A stretch of DNA of 64,000 bases from Cupriavidus laharis (GCF_914271435.1 NZ_CAJZAI010000001.1:62001-126000), one strand, 5' to 3'; positions 1 to 9,894 are shown, counted from the stretch's first letter. Made by a program: numbers and translations. The notes: generated from the sequence alone by a model not told the origin.

Positions 1-885
1 GTGACCATCCTGATGGGCTTTACTGCCGGATCGGGCGTGGACATGGTGGGCCGCGCGCTGCAGGAGTCGCTGCAGAAGTCGCTCAAGACCACCATCCTCT
101 ACGACTACCGTCCGGGCGCCGGCGGCAACGTAGCCTCGGAAGTGGTGGCCCACGCCAAGCCGGACGGCTACACGCTGCTGCTGGGCACTGCCGCCACGCA
201 CGGCATCAACCCGGCGCTGTACAAGAGCCTGCCGTTTGACGCCGACGCCGATTTCACGCCGATCGCGCCGCTGGTCGAGGTCTCCAACGTGCTGACCATC
301 AACCCGGCCGTGATCGACGTGAAGTCGGTGAAGGAGTTCATCGAGAAGGTCAAGGCCAATCCGGGCAAGTACAACTACGCGTCTACGGGCAACGGCACCG
401 GCACGCACCTGGCGTTTGCGGAGTTCAACGCACGCGCCGGCCTGGACATGACGCACGTCCCGTACAAGGGCGGCCCCGATGCGCTGCAGGCCGTGCTCAA
501 GGGCGAAGTCTGCTGCATTTTCAACCAGGTCCAGAGCGTGCTGCCGCAATATCGCGCGGGCAAGGTGCGCCTGCTCGGCGTTACCACGAGCAAGCGCGTG
601 CCGGTGATTCCGGAAGTGCCGACCATTGCCGAAAGCGGTGTGCCGGGCTACAACAGCACGATCTGGTTCGGCTTCTTCGGGCCGAAGGGGCTGGACCCCA
701 AGATCACGCGCAAGATCAACGATGCGGTGAAGGTCGCTCTGGAAACGCCTTCTATTCGCCAGAAGCTGATTGACGCAGGGAATTCGCCGCGCGTGGAAAG
801 CGTGGATCAGTTTCGTGCGACGGTGAAGGCGGATCGGCAGAAGTGGGCGGGGGTGGTGAAGACGGTGGGGGCTTCGATTGATTGA
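1..885 (+). CDS. Bug/TctC-family periplasmic substrate-binding protein, 5' end outside the window
   Basis: Solute-binding protein of the Bug (TctC) family, which is greatly expanded in Cupriavidus and Bordetella and binds small carboxylates in the periplasm. The visible 294 residues begin inside the first beta-strand: the sequence TILMGFTAGSGVDMVGRAL is the usual family motif that follows the signal peptide, so the GTG at position 1 is an internal valine codon and the signal peptide plus about 30 residues lie upstream of the window. The central motifs PDGYTLLLGT, NYASTGNGTGTHL and VPYKGGPDAL are typical. The stop codon is TGA at 883-885. The ligand cannot be predicted from sequence. It has no visible partner genes here; a repeat element follows it. 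Confidence 0.9.
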   Translation: MTILMGFTAGSGVDMVGRALQESLQKSLKTTILYDYRPGAGGNVASEVVAHAKPDGYTLLLGTAATHGINPALYKSLPFDADADFTPIAPLVEVSNVLTINPAVIDVKSVKEFIEKVKANPGKYNYASTGNGTGTHLAFAEFNARAGLDMTHVPYKGGPDALQAVLKGEVCCIFNQVQSVLPQYRAGKVRLLGVTTSKRVPVIPEVPTIAESGVPGYNSTIWFGFFGPKGLDPKITRKINDAVKVALETPSIRQKLIDAGNSPRVESVDQFRATVKADRQKWAGVVKTVGASID

Positions 886-930
886 ATTGGGGGTGACGGG
901 AGATTGGGGGGGGCGTGCTTGGCTGATGCC

Positions 931-1584
931 GCTGTTTCGCCGGCGTAGCCGGCGAGTTACTTTTTGCCCGAGCGGCAAAAAGTAACCAAAAAGCGCGTTT
1001 ACTTGCCCTAACGGGCGAATATTGATCGTAGTGTGCTGAGGGTGTTGTACGGGTATGGGCTTCAGAGTGTTTCTGGCTGCCTGCCGCTGGGTGCGCGGCC
1101 GTGGTCGGGATTACAGCGCTGATTGAACGAGCCCCGAAACTGTCCGTGGCCCCTGCTGCTAGCGGTATCGCGTCAACGCCTTCGGCTGCACTGCGCGCGG
1201 CGTCCTAGTCGGCATGGCGAGGGGCATCAACGTCGCTAGCGCTGGCGCTCCGCCCTTCTTCATTCTTGACGTCGCGCATGGCACATGCGCCAAGGGCTTC
1301 GTCACTACGCTCTGGTTCGGGCTGCGGCCCGGAAACCCGGACTGCTGAGTGCGCGCAGCGCAGCCGCAGGCGTCCCCGCGATATCGCTGTTAGAAGGGAC
1401 CACTCCGTAATCCGGGTTCGTTCGTACGCCCTGTCCCATCCTAATCATCTACGCGGCAGGCAGTCTGGTTATGCCCCTGGACCGTCTTCACCTCATCGAG
1501 CCGTTCGTCAACCACGAAAACGCGCTTTTGCCTACTTTTACCGCTCGGGTAAAAGTAGGTCGCCGGCTACGCCGGCGAAACAGC
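931..1584. repeat. Composite dispersed repeat with ~68-bp imperfect inverted ends
   Basis: The gene-free stretch between the Bug gene and sua5 is filled by one repeat element. Its left arm (931-1000) and right arm (1518-1584) are imperfect inverted copies of each other: each holds a CGCCGGCGTAGCCGGCG palindrome and a second hairpin of the type TTTTTGCCCGAGCGGCAAAAA. The right-hand 250 bp recur nearly identically at 17351-17600, and the first 43 bp of the left arm recur exactly at 62312-62354, where an IS is inserted. Short reading frames inside are not supported as genes. It has the form of a MITE or a large BIME-like element; no transposase is encoded. Confidence 0.8.
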
Positions 1585-1630
1585 CACGCCTGCCAAGAAC
1601 GACAAACCAAGCCCCCCAAAAAAACCCTCT

Positions 1631-2617
1631 TTATCCCCCAAACGCCGCCGCCGCCCTCTGCAGGCGATCCCTAACCCCAGCCCATTCATGCCCCTCAGGC
1701 AGCGGCTCGAACACCAGCCGCGTGTAACCCTGCTTGTCAAGCTTGCGCAGCAGGCGATAAAGCTCTCGGGCATAGGCGGTAGCATCCGCAGGTGCCTGCA
1801 CCCACGTGCAGCGTGCATCGTCGATCGGGGCACGCGCCACCCACGCCACGCGGGCGTCGGCAGCCAAGGCAGGCAGTTGCGCCGCCAGTTCGGCCGCATC
1901 GGCCAGCACCAGCGGGGTATGCGGGGCATAGTGCGCCTTGAGCGTGCCTGAAGCGCGCGGTGCCGCCGCATCAGGCGGGAGCGGCGCTTCACCCAGCACC
2001 TTCGCCATCATCGCCGGCGTGATCGCGCCCGGCCGCAGCAGCACGGGGCCAATGCCCTGGTCCAGCCGCGACAGGTCGACGATGGTGGATTCGATCCCTA
2101 CTTCCACGCCATCGCCTTCGAGCACATAGACCGCATCGCCGAATTCGTCGCGCACGTGCTGCGCTGTGGTAGGGCTGACCTGGCCGAACTTGTTGGCCGA
2201 TGGCGCGGCAATACCGCCACGGCCGCGCTTGAAGCGCGACAGCAGCGCCTGTGCGACGGGATGCGAGGGGCAGCGCAGGCCGATGCTGTCCTGGCCGCCG
2301 GCGACTGCCGCATGGATGTGCGAGGCACGCTTGAGGATCAGCGTGAGCGGGCCGGGCCAGAACGCTTCAATGAGCTTGTTCGCGGCTTCCGGCACCTCGT
2401 CGACCCAGTAGCCGATGTCGGCGCCGTCCACCACATGCACGATGACCGGGTGGTTCGACGGTCTTCCCTTCAGCGCGAAAATGCGCGCCACGGCTTCCGG
2501 GTTCTCGGCGTCGGCGCCGAGCCCGTAGACGGTTTCCGTGGGAAAGGCGACCAGCTGGCCGGCCTCCAGCAGGCGGACGGCTTCGTCCAGTTCGGCGGCC
2601 GTGGGCATGCGCGACAT
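1631..2617 (-). CDS. sua5: L-threonylcarbamoyladenylate synthase, Sua5 type
   Basis: Makes threonylcarbamoyl-AMP from threonine, bicarbonate and ATP, the first step of the t6A modification of tRNAs that read ANN codons. The N-terminal 200 residues are the YrdC/Sua5 domain, with FPTETVYGLGADA near residue 25, the basic KGRPSNHP segment near 50, and SANKFGQVSPT near 145. About 120 further residues form the C-terminal Sua5 domain that the shorter TsaC/YrdC proteins lack, so this is the long form at 328 aa. It lies 49 bp downstream of purK on the same strand and ends next to the repeat element. The partner gene tsaE lies elsewhere in this window, at 36988-37509. An alternative start three codons downstream is possible. 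Confidence 0.93.
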   Translation of the reverse strand: MSRMPTAAELDEAVRLLEAGQLVAFPTETVYGLGADAENPEAVARIFALKGRPSNHPVIVHVVDGADIGYWVDEVPEAANKLIEAFWPGPLTLILKRASHIHAAVAGGQDSIGLRCPSHPVAQALLSRFKRGRGGIAAPSANKFGQVSPTTAQHVRDEFGDAVYVLEGDGVEVGIESTIVDLSRLDQGIGPVLLRPGAITPAMMAKVLGEAPLPPDAAAPRASGTLKAHYAPHTPLVLADAAELAAQLPALAADARVAWVARAPIDDARCTWVQAPADATAYARELYRLLRKLDKQGYTRLVFEPLPEGHEWAGVRDRLQRAAAAFGG

Positions 2618-2666
2618 CGTGTTCCTTGACGCTGGCGTGGCAGTGTTGCGGGTGGTTCAGAGCGGT

Positions 2667-3911
2667 TCAGAGGGGGATGTGCAGCGCTTGCTCGGCCACC
2701 TGGAACGCCTGCTCGGCGGCCTCGGCGTTTTCGCCAACGCAGTTCACATGGCCCATCTTGCGCGACGGGCGCGCATCGTTCTTGCCGTACAGGTGCAGCT
2801 TGGCGCCGGGCTGGGCCAGTACTTCGTCCCACGCCGGCGTGCGCTCCAGGCCGAACTCGAACCACACGTCGCCAAGCAGGTTCAGCATCTTGCCGGCCGA
2901 ATGCTGGCGCGTGCTGCCCAGCGGCAGGCGGGCCATGGTGCGCACCTGCTGCTCGAACTGGCTGGTCTCGCACGCATCCATGGTGATGTGGCCGGAGTTG
3001 TGCGGGCGCGGCGCCATTTCGTTGGCGATCAGCGTGCCGTCTGTCAGCACGAAGAATTCGATGCACAGCACGCCCACATAGCCCATTTCCGTGGCGATGG
3101 TGGCGGCGGCCGCGCGGGCGCGGTCGGCGATATCGGCCGAGACGCTGGTGGATGGCATCGTCGTCGAGAACAGGATACCGTCGCGGTGCACGTTCTCGGC
3201 CAGCGGCCAGGTGGCGGTGCTGCCATCGGCGGCACGTGCGGCCAGCACGGAGACCTCGTAGGCCAGCGGCAGCATCTGTTCCAGCACGCACGGCACGTGC
3301 TGCATGGCCTTCCACGCAGCACGCACGTCCTCGCGCGTTTTCACGCGGGCCTGGCCCTTGCCGTCGTAGCCCATGCGAGCGGTCTTGAGGATGCCGGGCA
3401 GGACTGTGTCGGGCAGCCGGTCCACGTCCGCATCGTGCTCGATGACCCAGTGCGGGGCGGTCTGCACACCGGTGCGCTCGGCGCACAAGGCAAAGAACTT
3501 TTTCTCGCCGATGCGGTTCTGCGCGATCGACACGCAGTAGCCGCGCGGCGCGACAAACGCGCCGAGCTGTTCCAGCCGGTCCAGCGACAGCGACGGCACG
3601 TTCTCGAATTCCGTGCTGACGGCCTGGCACAGCCTGGCCATCTCAGAGAGTGCTGCCTCATCGGTGTAAGGCGCGCAGATATGCTTGTCGGCCACGGAGC
3701 CGGCTGGGCTGTCCTGGTCCGGGTCGAGCACGCAGACGCGATAGCCCATGGCCTGCGCCGCATGCGTGAACATGCGGCCAAGCTGACCGCCACCGAGCAT
3801 GCCGAGCCAGGCGCCGGGCAGAATGGGCGCGCTGGGGTTGTCGACACCGAATTCGGCGCGCGACTCCGGCGTGTGGGCTTCGGATAGGTAGGGATGGATA
3901 TCGGTCGGCAT
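2667..3911 (-). CDS. purK: N5-carboxyaminoimidazole ribonucleotide synthase
   Basis: ATP-dependent carboxylation of aminoimidazole ribonucleotide (AIR) with bicarbonate to N5-CAIR in de novo purine synthesis; the product is used by PurE, encoded 50 bp upstream. The 414-residue protein begins with an extension of about 30 residues, then the nucleotide-binding start [12 protein letters not shown], followed by an ATP-grasp domain with [11 protein letters not shown] (near residue 185) and the metal/ATP site around [24 protein letters not shown] (in parts). The length is slightly above the usual 355-390 aa because of the N-terminal extension, so an internal start is conceivable, but no better ribosome site was seen. 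It is co-directional with purC, purE and sua5. Confidence 0.94.
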   Translation of the reverse strand: MPTDIHPYLSEAHTPESRAEFGVDNPSAPILPGAWLGMLGGGQLGRMFTHAAQAMGYRVCVLDPDQDSPAGSVADKHICAPYTDEAALSEMARLCQAVSTEFENVPSLSLDRLEQLGAFVAPRGYCVSIAQNRIGEKKFFALCAERTGVQTAPHWVIEHDADVDRLPDTVLPGILKTARMGYDGKGQARVKTREDVRAAWKAMQHVPCVLEQMLPLAYEVSVLAARAADGSTATWPLAENVHRDGILFSTTMPSTSVSADIADRARAAAATIATEMGYVGVLCIEFFVLTDGTLIANEMAPRPHNSGHITMDACETSQFEQQVRTMARLPLGSTRQHSAGKMLNLLGDVWFEFGLERTPAWDEVLAQPGAKLHLYGKNDARPSRKMGHVNCVGENAEAAEQAFQVAEQALHIPL

Positions 3912-3961
3912 TGCTCGGTTCCGTGGTTTCCGGGGTTACAGCGCGATGGCAGCGCGGTGAA

Positions 3962-4459
3962 TTACAGCGGCAGCGTCATGGCGCGGGCAGCCTCGGTCTG
4001 CTTCGCGCGGAAGACTTCCAGCGCGTTGGCCAGGGCCTCGTCGGTGGTGGCCAGCGTGGCGATGGCGTGCAGCGCTGCATTGGCGGCACCGGCTTCGCCG
4101 ATCGCGAACGTCGCCACCGGCACGCCCTTGGGCATCTGCACGATCGACAGCAGCGAGTCTTCGCCGCGCAGGTATTTCGACGGCACGGGCACGCCGAACA
4201 CCGGCACGATGGTCTTGGCGGCGATCATGCCTGGCAGGTGCGCGGCACCGCCGGCACCGGCGATGATTGCGCGGATGCCGCGGCCGCGCGCGGTCTCGGC
4301 ATAGCGGAACATGTCGTCGGCCATGCGGTGCGCCGAGACGACCTGCGCCTCGAACGGCACGCCGAAATCCTTCAGCATGGCCACGGCGTGCTGCATTACG
4401 TCCCAGTCGGAACTGCTGCCCATTACGACGCCGACGAGCGGCTTGTCTTGCTTGCTCAC
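3962..4459 (-). CDS. purE: N5-carboxyaminoimidazole ribonucleotide mutase
   Basis: Class I PurE, rearranging N5-CAIR to CAIR in purine biosynthesis. From the chosen start the 165-residue protein shows GSSSDWDVM (14-22), SAHR with the catalytic-type histidine at 45, and [11 protein letters not shown] (67-77), all diagnostic. The GTG at 4457-4459 is preferred over an in-frame ATG at 4507: an AAGGA-type ribosome site lies about 10 nt before the GTG, the protein then starts right at the conserved beta-strand, and the longer version would translate the flanking palindromic repeat. It lies between purC and purK, in the order purC-purE-purK. Confidence 0.93.
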   Translation of the reverse strand: MSKQDKPLVGVVMGSSSDWDVMQHAVAMLKDFGVPFEAQVVSAHRMADDMFRYAETARGRGIRAIIAGAGGAAHLPGMIAAKTIVPVFGVPVPSKYLRGEDSLLSIVQMPKGVPVATFAIGEAGAANAALHAIATLATTDEALANALEVFRAKQTEAARAMTLPL

Positions 4460-4479
4460 GTTCTCTGTTCCTTCGGTTG

Positions 4480-4588
4480 TCGTTCCCGCGAATACCCCAA
4501 AAGGCACGTGGGCGGGAACCCAGTCACTTCGTCTTTGGCGTCAACGCAGCGCGAAAGACGCTGGATTCCCGCCTGCGCGGGAATGACG
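4480..4588. repeat. ~100-bp palindromic intergenic repeat, copy A
   Basis: Intergenic repeat between purC and purE with inverted outer ends (CGTTCCCGCG and CGCGGGAATGACG). Each end is itself a small GC hairpin. The internal motifs GGGAACCCAGTCACTT and AAAGACGCTGGATTCCCG recur in copies at 5572-5661 and 12236-12331. The left part is degenerate, with AATACCCC where the other copies have AGGCGGGG. It could fold in RNA and modulate the pur transcript; that is an inference. Confidence 0.75.
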
Positions 4589-4596
4589 GGATGGAC

Positions 4597-5505
4597 TTAC
4601 TGCAGTTCTTCCCCCGTCAGACGCGTCAGCGCCTCACGGTACTTCGCCGCAGTCTTCTCGATCACATCATCCGGCAGCTTCGGCGCCGGCGCGGTCTTCG
4701 GCCACGGCTTGCCATCGATGCGTACGGCTTCCAGCCAGTCGCGCACGAACTGCTTGTCGAACGACGGCGGGTTGGTGCCGACCTGGTACGAATCGGCCGG
4801 CCAGAAGCGCGACGAATCGGCGGTCAGCACTTCGTCCATCAGCGTGAGGGTACCGTTCTCGTCCAGGCCGAATTCGAACTTGGTGTCGGCGATGATGATG
4901 CCGCGCGTGGCCGCGTACTCGGCCGCTTCCTTGTACAGGCGGATGGAGATGTCTCGCATCTGGCGGGCCAGCGCCACGCCGATGCGTTCTTCGACTTCGC
5001 CGAACGAGATGTTCTCGTCGTGCTCGCCCATTTCGGCCTTGGCGGCCGGGGTGAAGATCGGCTCGGGCAGCTTCTGCGCGTTCTGCAGGCCGGCGGGCAG
5101 CTCGATGCCGCACACCTTGCCCGTCGCCTGGTAGTCCTTCCAGCCGCTGCCGGCGAGGTAGCCGCGCACCACGGCTTCCACCAGGATCGGCTTCAGGCGC
5201 TTGACCACCACGGCGCGGCCCTGCACCTGTGCGACTTCCTCGGGCTTCACCACGGTTTCCGCGGCGACGTCGGTCTCGTGATTCGGCACGATATGCGCGA
5301 GCTTGCTGAACCAGAAGTTCGCCATCTGGTTCAGCACGCGGCCCTTGTCGGGAATCGGCTCGCCCATGATGACGTCGAAGGCCGACAGGCGGTCGGTCGT
5401 AACGATCAGCAGCTTGTCTTCGCCGACGGCGTAGTTGTCGCGCACCTTGCCGTGGCCGAGCAGCGGCAGGGAAGTGATGGAGGACTGGTAGAGAGCGTTG
5501 GACAT
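4597..5505 (-). CDS. purC: SAICAR synthetase
   Basis: Phosphoribosylaminoimidazole-succinocarboxamide synthase, joining CAIR and aspartate with ATP. The 302-residue protein has the glycine-rich ATP segment GHGKVRDNY near residue 17, TTDRLSAFD near 36, [14 protein letters not shown] near 133, and the C-terminal FEFGLDENG and [15 protein letters not shown] motifs. This is the longer SAICAR synthetase form (about 300 aa) rather than the 237-aa E. coli type. It is bounded on both sides by copies of the same palindromic repeat, so the spacing to fba (164 bp) and purE (137 bp) is unusually wide for this cluster. Confidence 0.95.
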   Translation of the reverse strand: MSNALYQSSITSLPLLGHGKVRDNYAVGEDKLLIVTTDRLSAFDVIMGEPIPDKGRVLNQMANFWFSKLAHIVPNHETDVAAETVVKPEEVAQVQGRAVVVKRLKPILVEAVVRGYLAGSGWKDYQATGKVCGIELPAGLQNAQKLPEPIFTPAAKAEMGEHDENISFGEVEERIGVALARQMRDISIRLYKEAAEYAATRGIIIADTKFEFGLDENGTLTLMDEVLTADSSRFWPADSYQVGTNPPSFDKQFVRDWLEAVRIDGKPWPKTAPAPKLPDDVIEKTAAKYREALTRLTGEELQ

Positions 5506-5571
5506 GATGGTTCCGATCGGGCGGAGGTAAAGCTGAGGGTCAGCAAAGAAACACTAACGCTCAAAAATGCG

Positions 5572-5661
5572 TCGTCCCCGCGTAGGCGGGGACCCAGTGA
5601 CTTTTGCCTTTGGTCAGCGCCGCGTTAAAGACGCTGGGTTCCCGCCTTCGCGGGAACGACG
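5572..5661. repeat. ~90-bp palindromic intergenic repeat, copy B
   Basis: Lies between fba and purC. The outer ends GTCGTCCCCGCG and CGCGGGAACGAC are inverted; the inner motifs GGGGACCCAGTGACTT and AAAGACGCTGGGTTCCCG match the copies at 4480-4588 and 12236-12331. It is placed where a terminator or processing site between the glycolytic and purine genes would sit. Confidence 0.78.
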
Positions 5662-5669
5662 ATTAAAAT

Positions 5670-6734
5670 TTACTGCACAACCTGGGCAAGCTTGCCCGAT
5701 TTGTACTGGCTGGCGATATCCGTCAGCGACACCGACTTGATCTTGCTGGCCTGGCCTTCGCAGCCGAAGGCGATGTAGCGGGCCTTGCAGACCTGCTTGG
5801 CGGCTTCGCGGGCCGGCTTCAGGTATTCGCGCGGGTCGAACTTGCTCGGGTTCTCGACGAAGAAGCGGCGGATCGCGCCGGTCATGGCCAGGCGGATGTC
5901 GGTGTCGATGTTGATCTTGCGCACGCCGTACTTGATCGCTTCCTGGATTTCCTCGACGGGCACGCCGTAGGTTTCCTTCATGTCGCCGCCGAACTTGCGG
6001 ATCTCTTCCAGCAGCTCTTGGGGCACCGACGACGAGCCGTGCATCACCAGGTGGGTGTTGGGGATGCGGGCGTGGATTTCCTTGATGCGGTTGATCGCCA
6101 GGATGTCGCCGGTCGGCTTGCGCGTGAACTTGTAGGCGCCGTGCGAGGTGCCGATGGCGATGGCCAGCGCGTCGAGCTGGGTGGCCTTGACGAAGTCGGC
6201 GGCCTGCTCCGGGTCCGTCAGCAGCATGGAGTGGTCCAGCTTGCCTTCGGCGCCGATGCCGTCTTCTTCACCGGCTTCGCCGGTTTCCAGCGAGCCCAGG
6301 CAGCCCAGTTCGCCTTCGACGGTCACGCCGATGGCGTGCGACAGCGCCACGACCTTGCGGGTCACGTCGACGTTGTATTCGTAGTCGGCCGGGGTCTTGC
6401 CGTCTTCGCGCAGCGAGCCGTCCATCATCACCGACGAGAAGCCCAGGTCGATCGCGGCCTGGCAGATGGCCGGCGACTGGCCGTGGTCCTGGTGCATCAC
6501 CACCGGGATGTGCGGGTAGGCTTCGACCGCGGCTTCGATCAGGTGGCGCAGGAAGTGTTCGCCGGCATATTTGCGGGCGCCTGCGGAGGCCTGCATGATC
6601 ACCGGGGCGTTGACCTCGTCGGCCGCCTGCATGATGGCCTGGACCTGCTCGAGGTTGTTCACGTTGAATGCCGGCAGACCATAGCCGTTTTCGGCAGCGT
6701 GGTCGAGCAGCTGGCGCATCGATACGAGTGGCAT
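5670..6734 (-). CDS. fba: Fructose-1,6-bisphosphate aldolase, class II
   Basis: Zinc-dependent aldolase that interconverts fructose-1,6-bisphosphate with glyceraldehyde-3-phosphate and dihydroxyacetone phosphate. The 354-residue protein has the class II signature [16 protein letters not shown] with Asp83 and His84 (general acid and zinc ligand), the second signature around [14 protein letters not shown], the zinc-histidine region [10 protein letters not shown], and HGSSSVPQE near the third ligand. The ATG at 6732-6734 is chosen because AGGAG lies 7 nt upstream; the reading frame stays open for 44 more codons but without family similarity. It is the last gene of the pgk-pyk-fba group, 138 bp from pyk. 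It resembles the CbbA-type enzymes of chemolithoautotrophs, but this copy is not in a cbb operon. Confidence 0.95.
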   Translation of the reverse strand: MPLVSMRQLLDHAAENGYGLPAFNVNNLEQVQAIMQAADEVNAPVIMQASAGARKYAGEHFLRHLIEAAVEAYPHIPVVMHQDHGQSPAICQAAIDLGFSSVMMDGSLREDGKTPADYEYNVDVTRKVVALSHAIGVTVEGELGCLGSLETGEAGEEDGIGAEGKLDHSMLLTDPEQAADFVKATQLDALAIAIGTSHGAYKFTRKPTGDILAINRIKEIHARIPNTHLVMHGSSSVPQELLEEIRKFGGDMKETYGVPVEEIQEAIKYGVRKINIDTDIRLAMTGAIRRFFVENPSKFDPREYLKPAREAAKQVCKARYIAFGCEGQASKIKSVSLTDIASQYKSGKLAQVVQ

Positions 6735-6872
6735 GTCAAAACTCCTGAAGGTAAATGGGGTGTCTCTGAATCTTGTTCTGCTGGCGCATTCCGTCGCGTC
6801 GGCTGTGCCTGCCGGCCGGGCCATTCTGCACGGCCTGCCGCCGTGCTTCTGCCCGCTGCCACACAAACTGCA

Positions 6873-8309
6873 TCAACTGCCCACCCTGACGATCTTGAGG
6901 GTGTTGGTGCCGCCAGGCTGGCCCATCGGCTCGCCGATCGTCAGCACGATGAAATCGCCGCGCTGCACGACGCCCTGCGCGAGCAGCAGCTCTTCGGCTT
7001 GCTCCAGCGCGGTGTCGCGGTCGGCGCTGGCCTGCAGCGGCAGAGGCACTACGTTGCGGTACAGCTGCATCTTGCGCTGGGACGCCACATTGGGCGTCAT
7101 CGCGTAGATCGGCACATGGATGCGGTGACGGCTCATCCACAGCGCGGTCGCGCCCGAATCGGTCAGCGCGGCAATCGCCTTCACCTGCAAATGATAGGCG
7201 GTGAACAGTGCACCCATCGCCACCGACTGGTCGATGCGCGAGAAAGTCTGATTGAGGAAGTCCGTGTCGAGTTGCACCACCTCGGATTTCTCCGCCTCGA
7301 TGCACACCGCGGCCATGGCTTCGACGGTTTCCACCGGGTAGCGTCCCGCCGCGGTTTCTGCCGACAGCATCACGGCGTCGGTGCCGTCCAGCACGGCGTT
7401 CGCCACGTCGGACACCTCGGCACGCGTCGGCACCGGGTTCACGATCATGCTTTCCATCATCTGCGTGGCGGTGATGGTCAGCTTGTTGGCCTCGCGTGCC
7501 AGCCGGATCATGCGCTTCTGCAGCGCCGGGACGGCCGCGTTGCCGACTTCCACGGCCAGGTCGCCGCGCGCCACCATGATGCCGTCCGAAGCCTGCAGGA
7601 TTTCCTCGAGCACGCCCGGGTTGATGGCCTCGGCGCGTTCGATCTTGGCGATCATGCGCGCCTTGTTGCCATGCGGCTGGCCGGCCACGGCCGCGAGCTG
7701 GCGGGCCATCTCCATGTCGGTGGCATTCTTCGGGAAGCTCACCGCGACATAGTCCGCGCCCAGGGCCATGGCGGTCTTGATGTCGTCCATGTCCTTGGCC
7801 GTCAGCGCCGGCGCCGACAGGCCGCCGCCCTGGCGGTTGATGCCCTTGTTGTTGGACAGCTCGCCGCCGACGCGCACCGTGGTGAAGATCTCGGTGCCGA
7901 GCACGCGGTCCACCACCAGCACGATCAGGCCGTCGTTGAGCAGCAGCAGGTCGCCCGGACCCACGTCGCGCGGCAGGTCCTGGTAGTCCAGGCCGACGCG
8001 CTCCTGGTTGCCGAGCTGGCAGGCCGAATCGAGGACGAACGGGTCGCCCGGCTTGAGCGTGATCTTGCCGTTCTCGAACTTGCCCACGCGGATCTTGGGG
8101 CCCTGCAGGTCGGCCATGATGGCCACCTCGCGTCCGCACGACTGGGCGGCTTCGCGCACCAGCTTCGCGCGGTCGATATGGTCCTGCGCGGTGCCGTGCG
8201 AGAAGTTCAGCCGCACCACGTCCACTCCGGCGGCGATCATGCGCGTAAGCACTTCCAGCGAGCTGGACGACGGGCCGATGGTGGCGACGATCTTGGTCGA
8301 GCGGGTCAT
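6873..8309 (-). CDS. pyk: Pyruvate kinase
   Basis: Converts phosphoenolpyruvate and ADP to pyruvate and ATP. The 478-residue protein begins with TKIVATIGPSS, followed by MADLQGPKIRVG (65-76), the catalytic AKIERAEAI with Lys222 and metal ligand Glu224, ARGDLAVE with Asp250, and ITATQMMESMI (279-289). The C-terminal allosteric domain is present. The ATG at 8307-8309 is chosen because it starts exactly at the conserved first strand; 96 more open codons upstream overlap the end of pgk in another frame and are rejected. It lies 38 bp downstream of pgk, so co-transcription is likely. Confidence 0.95.
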   Translation of the reverse strand: MTRSTKIVATIGPSSSSLEVLTRMIAAGVDVVRLNFSHGTAQDHIDRAKLVREAAQSCGREVAIMADLQGPKIRVGKFENGKITLKPGDPFVLDSACQLGNQERVGLDYQDLPRDVGPGDLLLLNDGLIVLVVDRVLGTEIFTTVRVGGELSNNKGINRQGGGLSAPALTAKDMDDIKTAMALGADYVAVSFPKNATDMEMARQLAAVAGQPHGNKARMIAKIERAEAINPGVLEEILQASDGIMVARGDLAVEVGNAAVPALQKRMIRLAREANKLTITATQMMESMIVNPVPTRAEVSDVANAVLDGTDAVMLSAETAAGRYPVETVEAMAAVCIEAEKSEVVQLDTDFLNQTFSRIDQSVAMGALFTAYHLQVKAIAALTDSGATALWMSRHRIHVPIYAMTPNVASQRKMQLYRNVVPLPLQASADRDTALEQAEELLLAQGVVQRGDFIVLTIGEPMGQPGGTNTLKIVRVGS

Positions 8310-8347
8310 GGCGGGAGATCCTTGTCCGGACGTTGGCCAGCCTGGCT

Positions 8348-9544
8348 TCAGCCGGCGGCGCGTTGCTCCAGCACTTCGAACGCGGGCAGCTTCTTGCCTT
8401 CCAGGAACTCCAGGAACGCCCCGCCGCCGGTCGAGATATAACCGACGCGGTCGGCGATGCCGTACTTGGCGATGGCAGCCAGCGTGTCGCCGCCACCGGC
8501 GATCGAGAACGCCTTCGAATCTGCGATGGCTTCGGCCAGCACCTTGGTGCCGTTGCCGAACTGGTCGAATTCGAATACGCCCACCGGGCCGTTCCACACG
8601 ATGGTGCCGGCGGCCTTGAGCTGCTCGGCCAGCTGTGCGGCGGTCTTCGGACCGATGTCGAGGATCATGTCGTCATCGGCCACGTCCTTGACGTCCTTGA
8701 CGGTGGCGGCGGCGGTGGCGCTGAATTCCTTGGCGCACACCACGTCGACCGGGATGGGCACCGAGGCGCCGCGCGCGGCCATGATGTCGATGATGGCCTT
8801 GGCGTCGCCGACCAGGTCGGCCTCGGCGAGGGACTTGCCGATCTTCAGGCCGGCAGCCAGCATGAAGGTGTTGGCGATGCCGCCGCCGACGATCAGGTTG
8901 TCCACCTTGTCGGCCAGCGACTTCAGGATGGTCAGCTTGGTCGACACCTTGGAGCCAGCCACGATGGCGACCAGCGGCCGCGCCGGCTGGCCCAGTGCCT
9001 TGCCCAGCGCGTCGATCTCGGCGGCCAGCAGCGGGCCGGCGCAGGCGATCGGCGCGTACTTGGCGATGCCATGGGTGGTAGCTTCCGCGCGGTGGGCGGT
9101 GCCGAAGGCGTCATTGACGTACACGTCGCACAGCTTTGCCATCTTCTGCGCCAGTTCGTCGCTGTTCTTCTTCTCGCCCTTGTTCACGCGGCAGTTTTCC
9201 AGCAACACCACCTGGCCGGGGGCGACTTCCACGCCATCCACCCAGTTCTGCACCAGTTTCACAGGCTTGCCGAGCAACTCCGACAGGCGCGTGGCGATGG
9301 GCGCCAGCGAGTCGGCGGGCTTGAGTTCGCCCTCGGTCGGACGGCCCAGGTGCGACGTGACCATCACCGCGGCGCCGGCGGCCAGGCAGGCCTCGATGGC
9401 GGGCACGGACGCCCGGATGCGGGTGTCCTCGGTGATATTGCCTGCGTCATCCTGCGGCACGTTCAGGTCGGCGCGGATAAAGACACGCTTGCCGGAGATT
9501 TTGCCTTGGGAGATGAGGTCGGATAGACGCAGGACGGAGGTCAT
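8348..9544 (-). CDS. pgk: Phosphoglycerate kinase
   Basis: Transfers phosphate between 1,3-bisphosphoglycerate and ADP in glycolysis, gluconeogenesis and the Calvin cycle. The 398-residue protein has the N-terminal substrate region [15 protein letters not shown] and TSHLGRP, the hinge region with VGGGIANTF, and the C-terminal nucleotide-site motif GGGDTLAA. Length is standard for bacterial PGK. It appears to head the minus-strand group pgk-pyk-fba, with the promoter presumably in the 350-bp gap upstream. It is not next to gapA within this window. Confidence 0.96.
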   Translation of the reverse strand: MTSVLRLSDLISQGKISGKRVFIRADLNVPQDDAGNITEDTRIRASVPAIEACLAAGAAVMVTSHLGRPTEGELKPADSLAPIATRLSELLGKPVKLVQNWVDGVEVAPGQVVLLENCRVNKGEKKNSDELAQKMAKLCDVYVNDAFGTAHRAEATTHGIAKYAPIACAGPLLAAEIDALGKALGQPARPLVAIVAGSKVSTKLTILKSLADKVDNLIVGGGIANTFMLAAGLKIGKSLAEADLVGDAKAIIDIMAARGASVPIPVDVVCAKEFSATAAATVKDVKDVADDDMILDIGPKTAAQLAEQLKAAGTIVWNGPVGVFEFDQFGNGTKVLAEAIADSKAFSIAGGGDTLAAIAKYGIADRVGYISTGGGAFLEFLEGKKLPAFEVLEQRAAG

Positions 9545-9894
9545 GACGGTGTGATGGCGCGAGATTTCGCTGAAATTTCGGGGAAACGATTATTTTACCT
9601 GATCGTGGTCATTGCCTAGCCGATTCGAGACCCAGTCCAACCCTATTGTGCTGAGTCAGACACAACTACTGGTGCCTGACTGGTGCCTGTGCACCATGAC
9701 CGACGCAGATTCCCCACCGAAGAAGGGTGCCGGGCATGTCCTGCTTGCACCCCGAGTGGGGTAATGTACGTAACGTCTGCACACGCAGACACGCAAGAAC
9801 ACAGAGCCGGATTTCAGCGGCCATAACAATAAGCCTGCCGGGCAAGCCACAAGCACGCCGGGCGGACAATTCGTCGTGAATGCAGGGGAAGCAG
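9545..9894. other. Divergent intergenic region between pgk and the first LuxR gene
   Basis: No gene is supported here. It must carry the pgk promoter (minus) and the promoter of the first LuxR-type gene (plus). It holds a perfect 11-bp tandem duplication, ACTGGTGCCTG at 9668-9678 and 9679-9689, and an AT-richer stretch near 9580-9600. No confident promoter hexamer pair was assigned. Confidence 0.5.

Noticed and set aside
1266..1727. A 153-codon plus-strand frame inside the composite repeat
   Set aside because: Arg/Pro/Ser-rich, crosses a hairpin end of the repeat and overlaps the end of sua5; no coding evidence.
4460..4507. A 16-residue N-terminal extension of PurE from an upstream ATG
   Set aside because: The extension translates part of a dispersed repeat, and the GTG at 4459 has a proper ribosome site.
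6018..8441. An 807-codon plus-strand frame opposite fba and pyk
   Set aside because: Same GC-skew effect; low-complexity His/Arg/Val-rich translation and no ribosome site, lying antisense to two well-identified enzymes.
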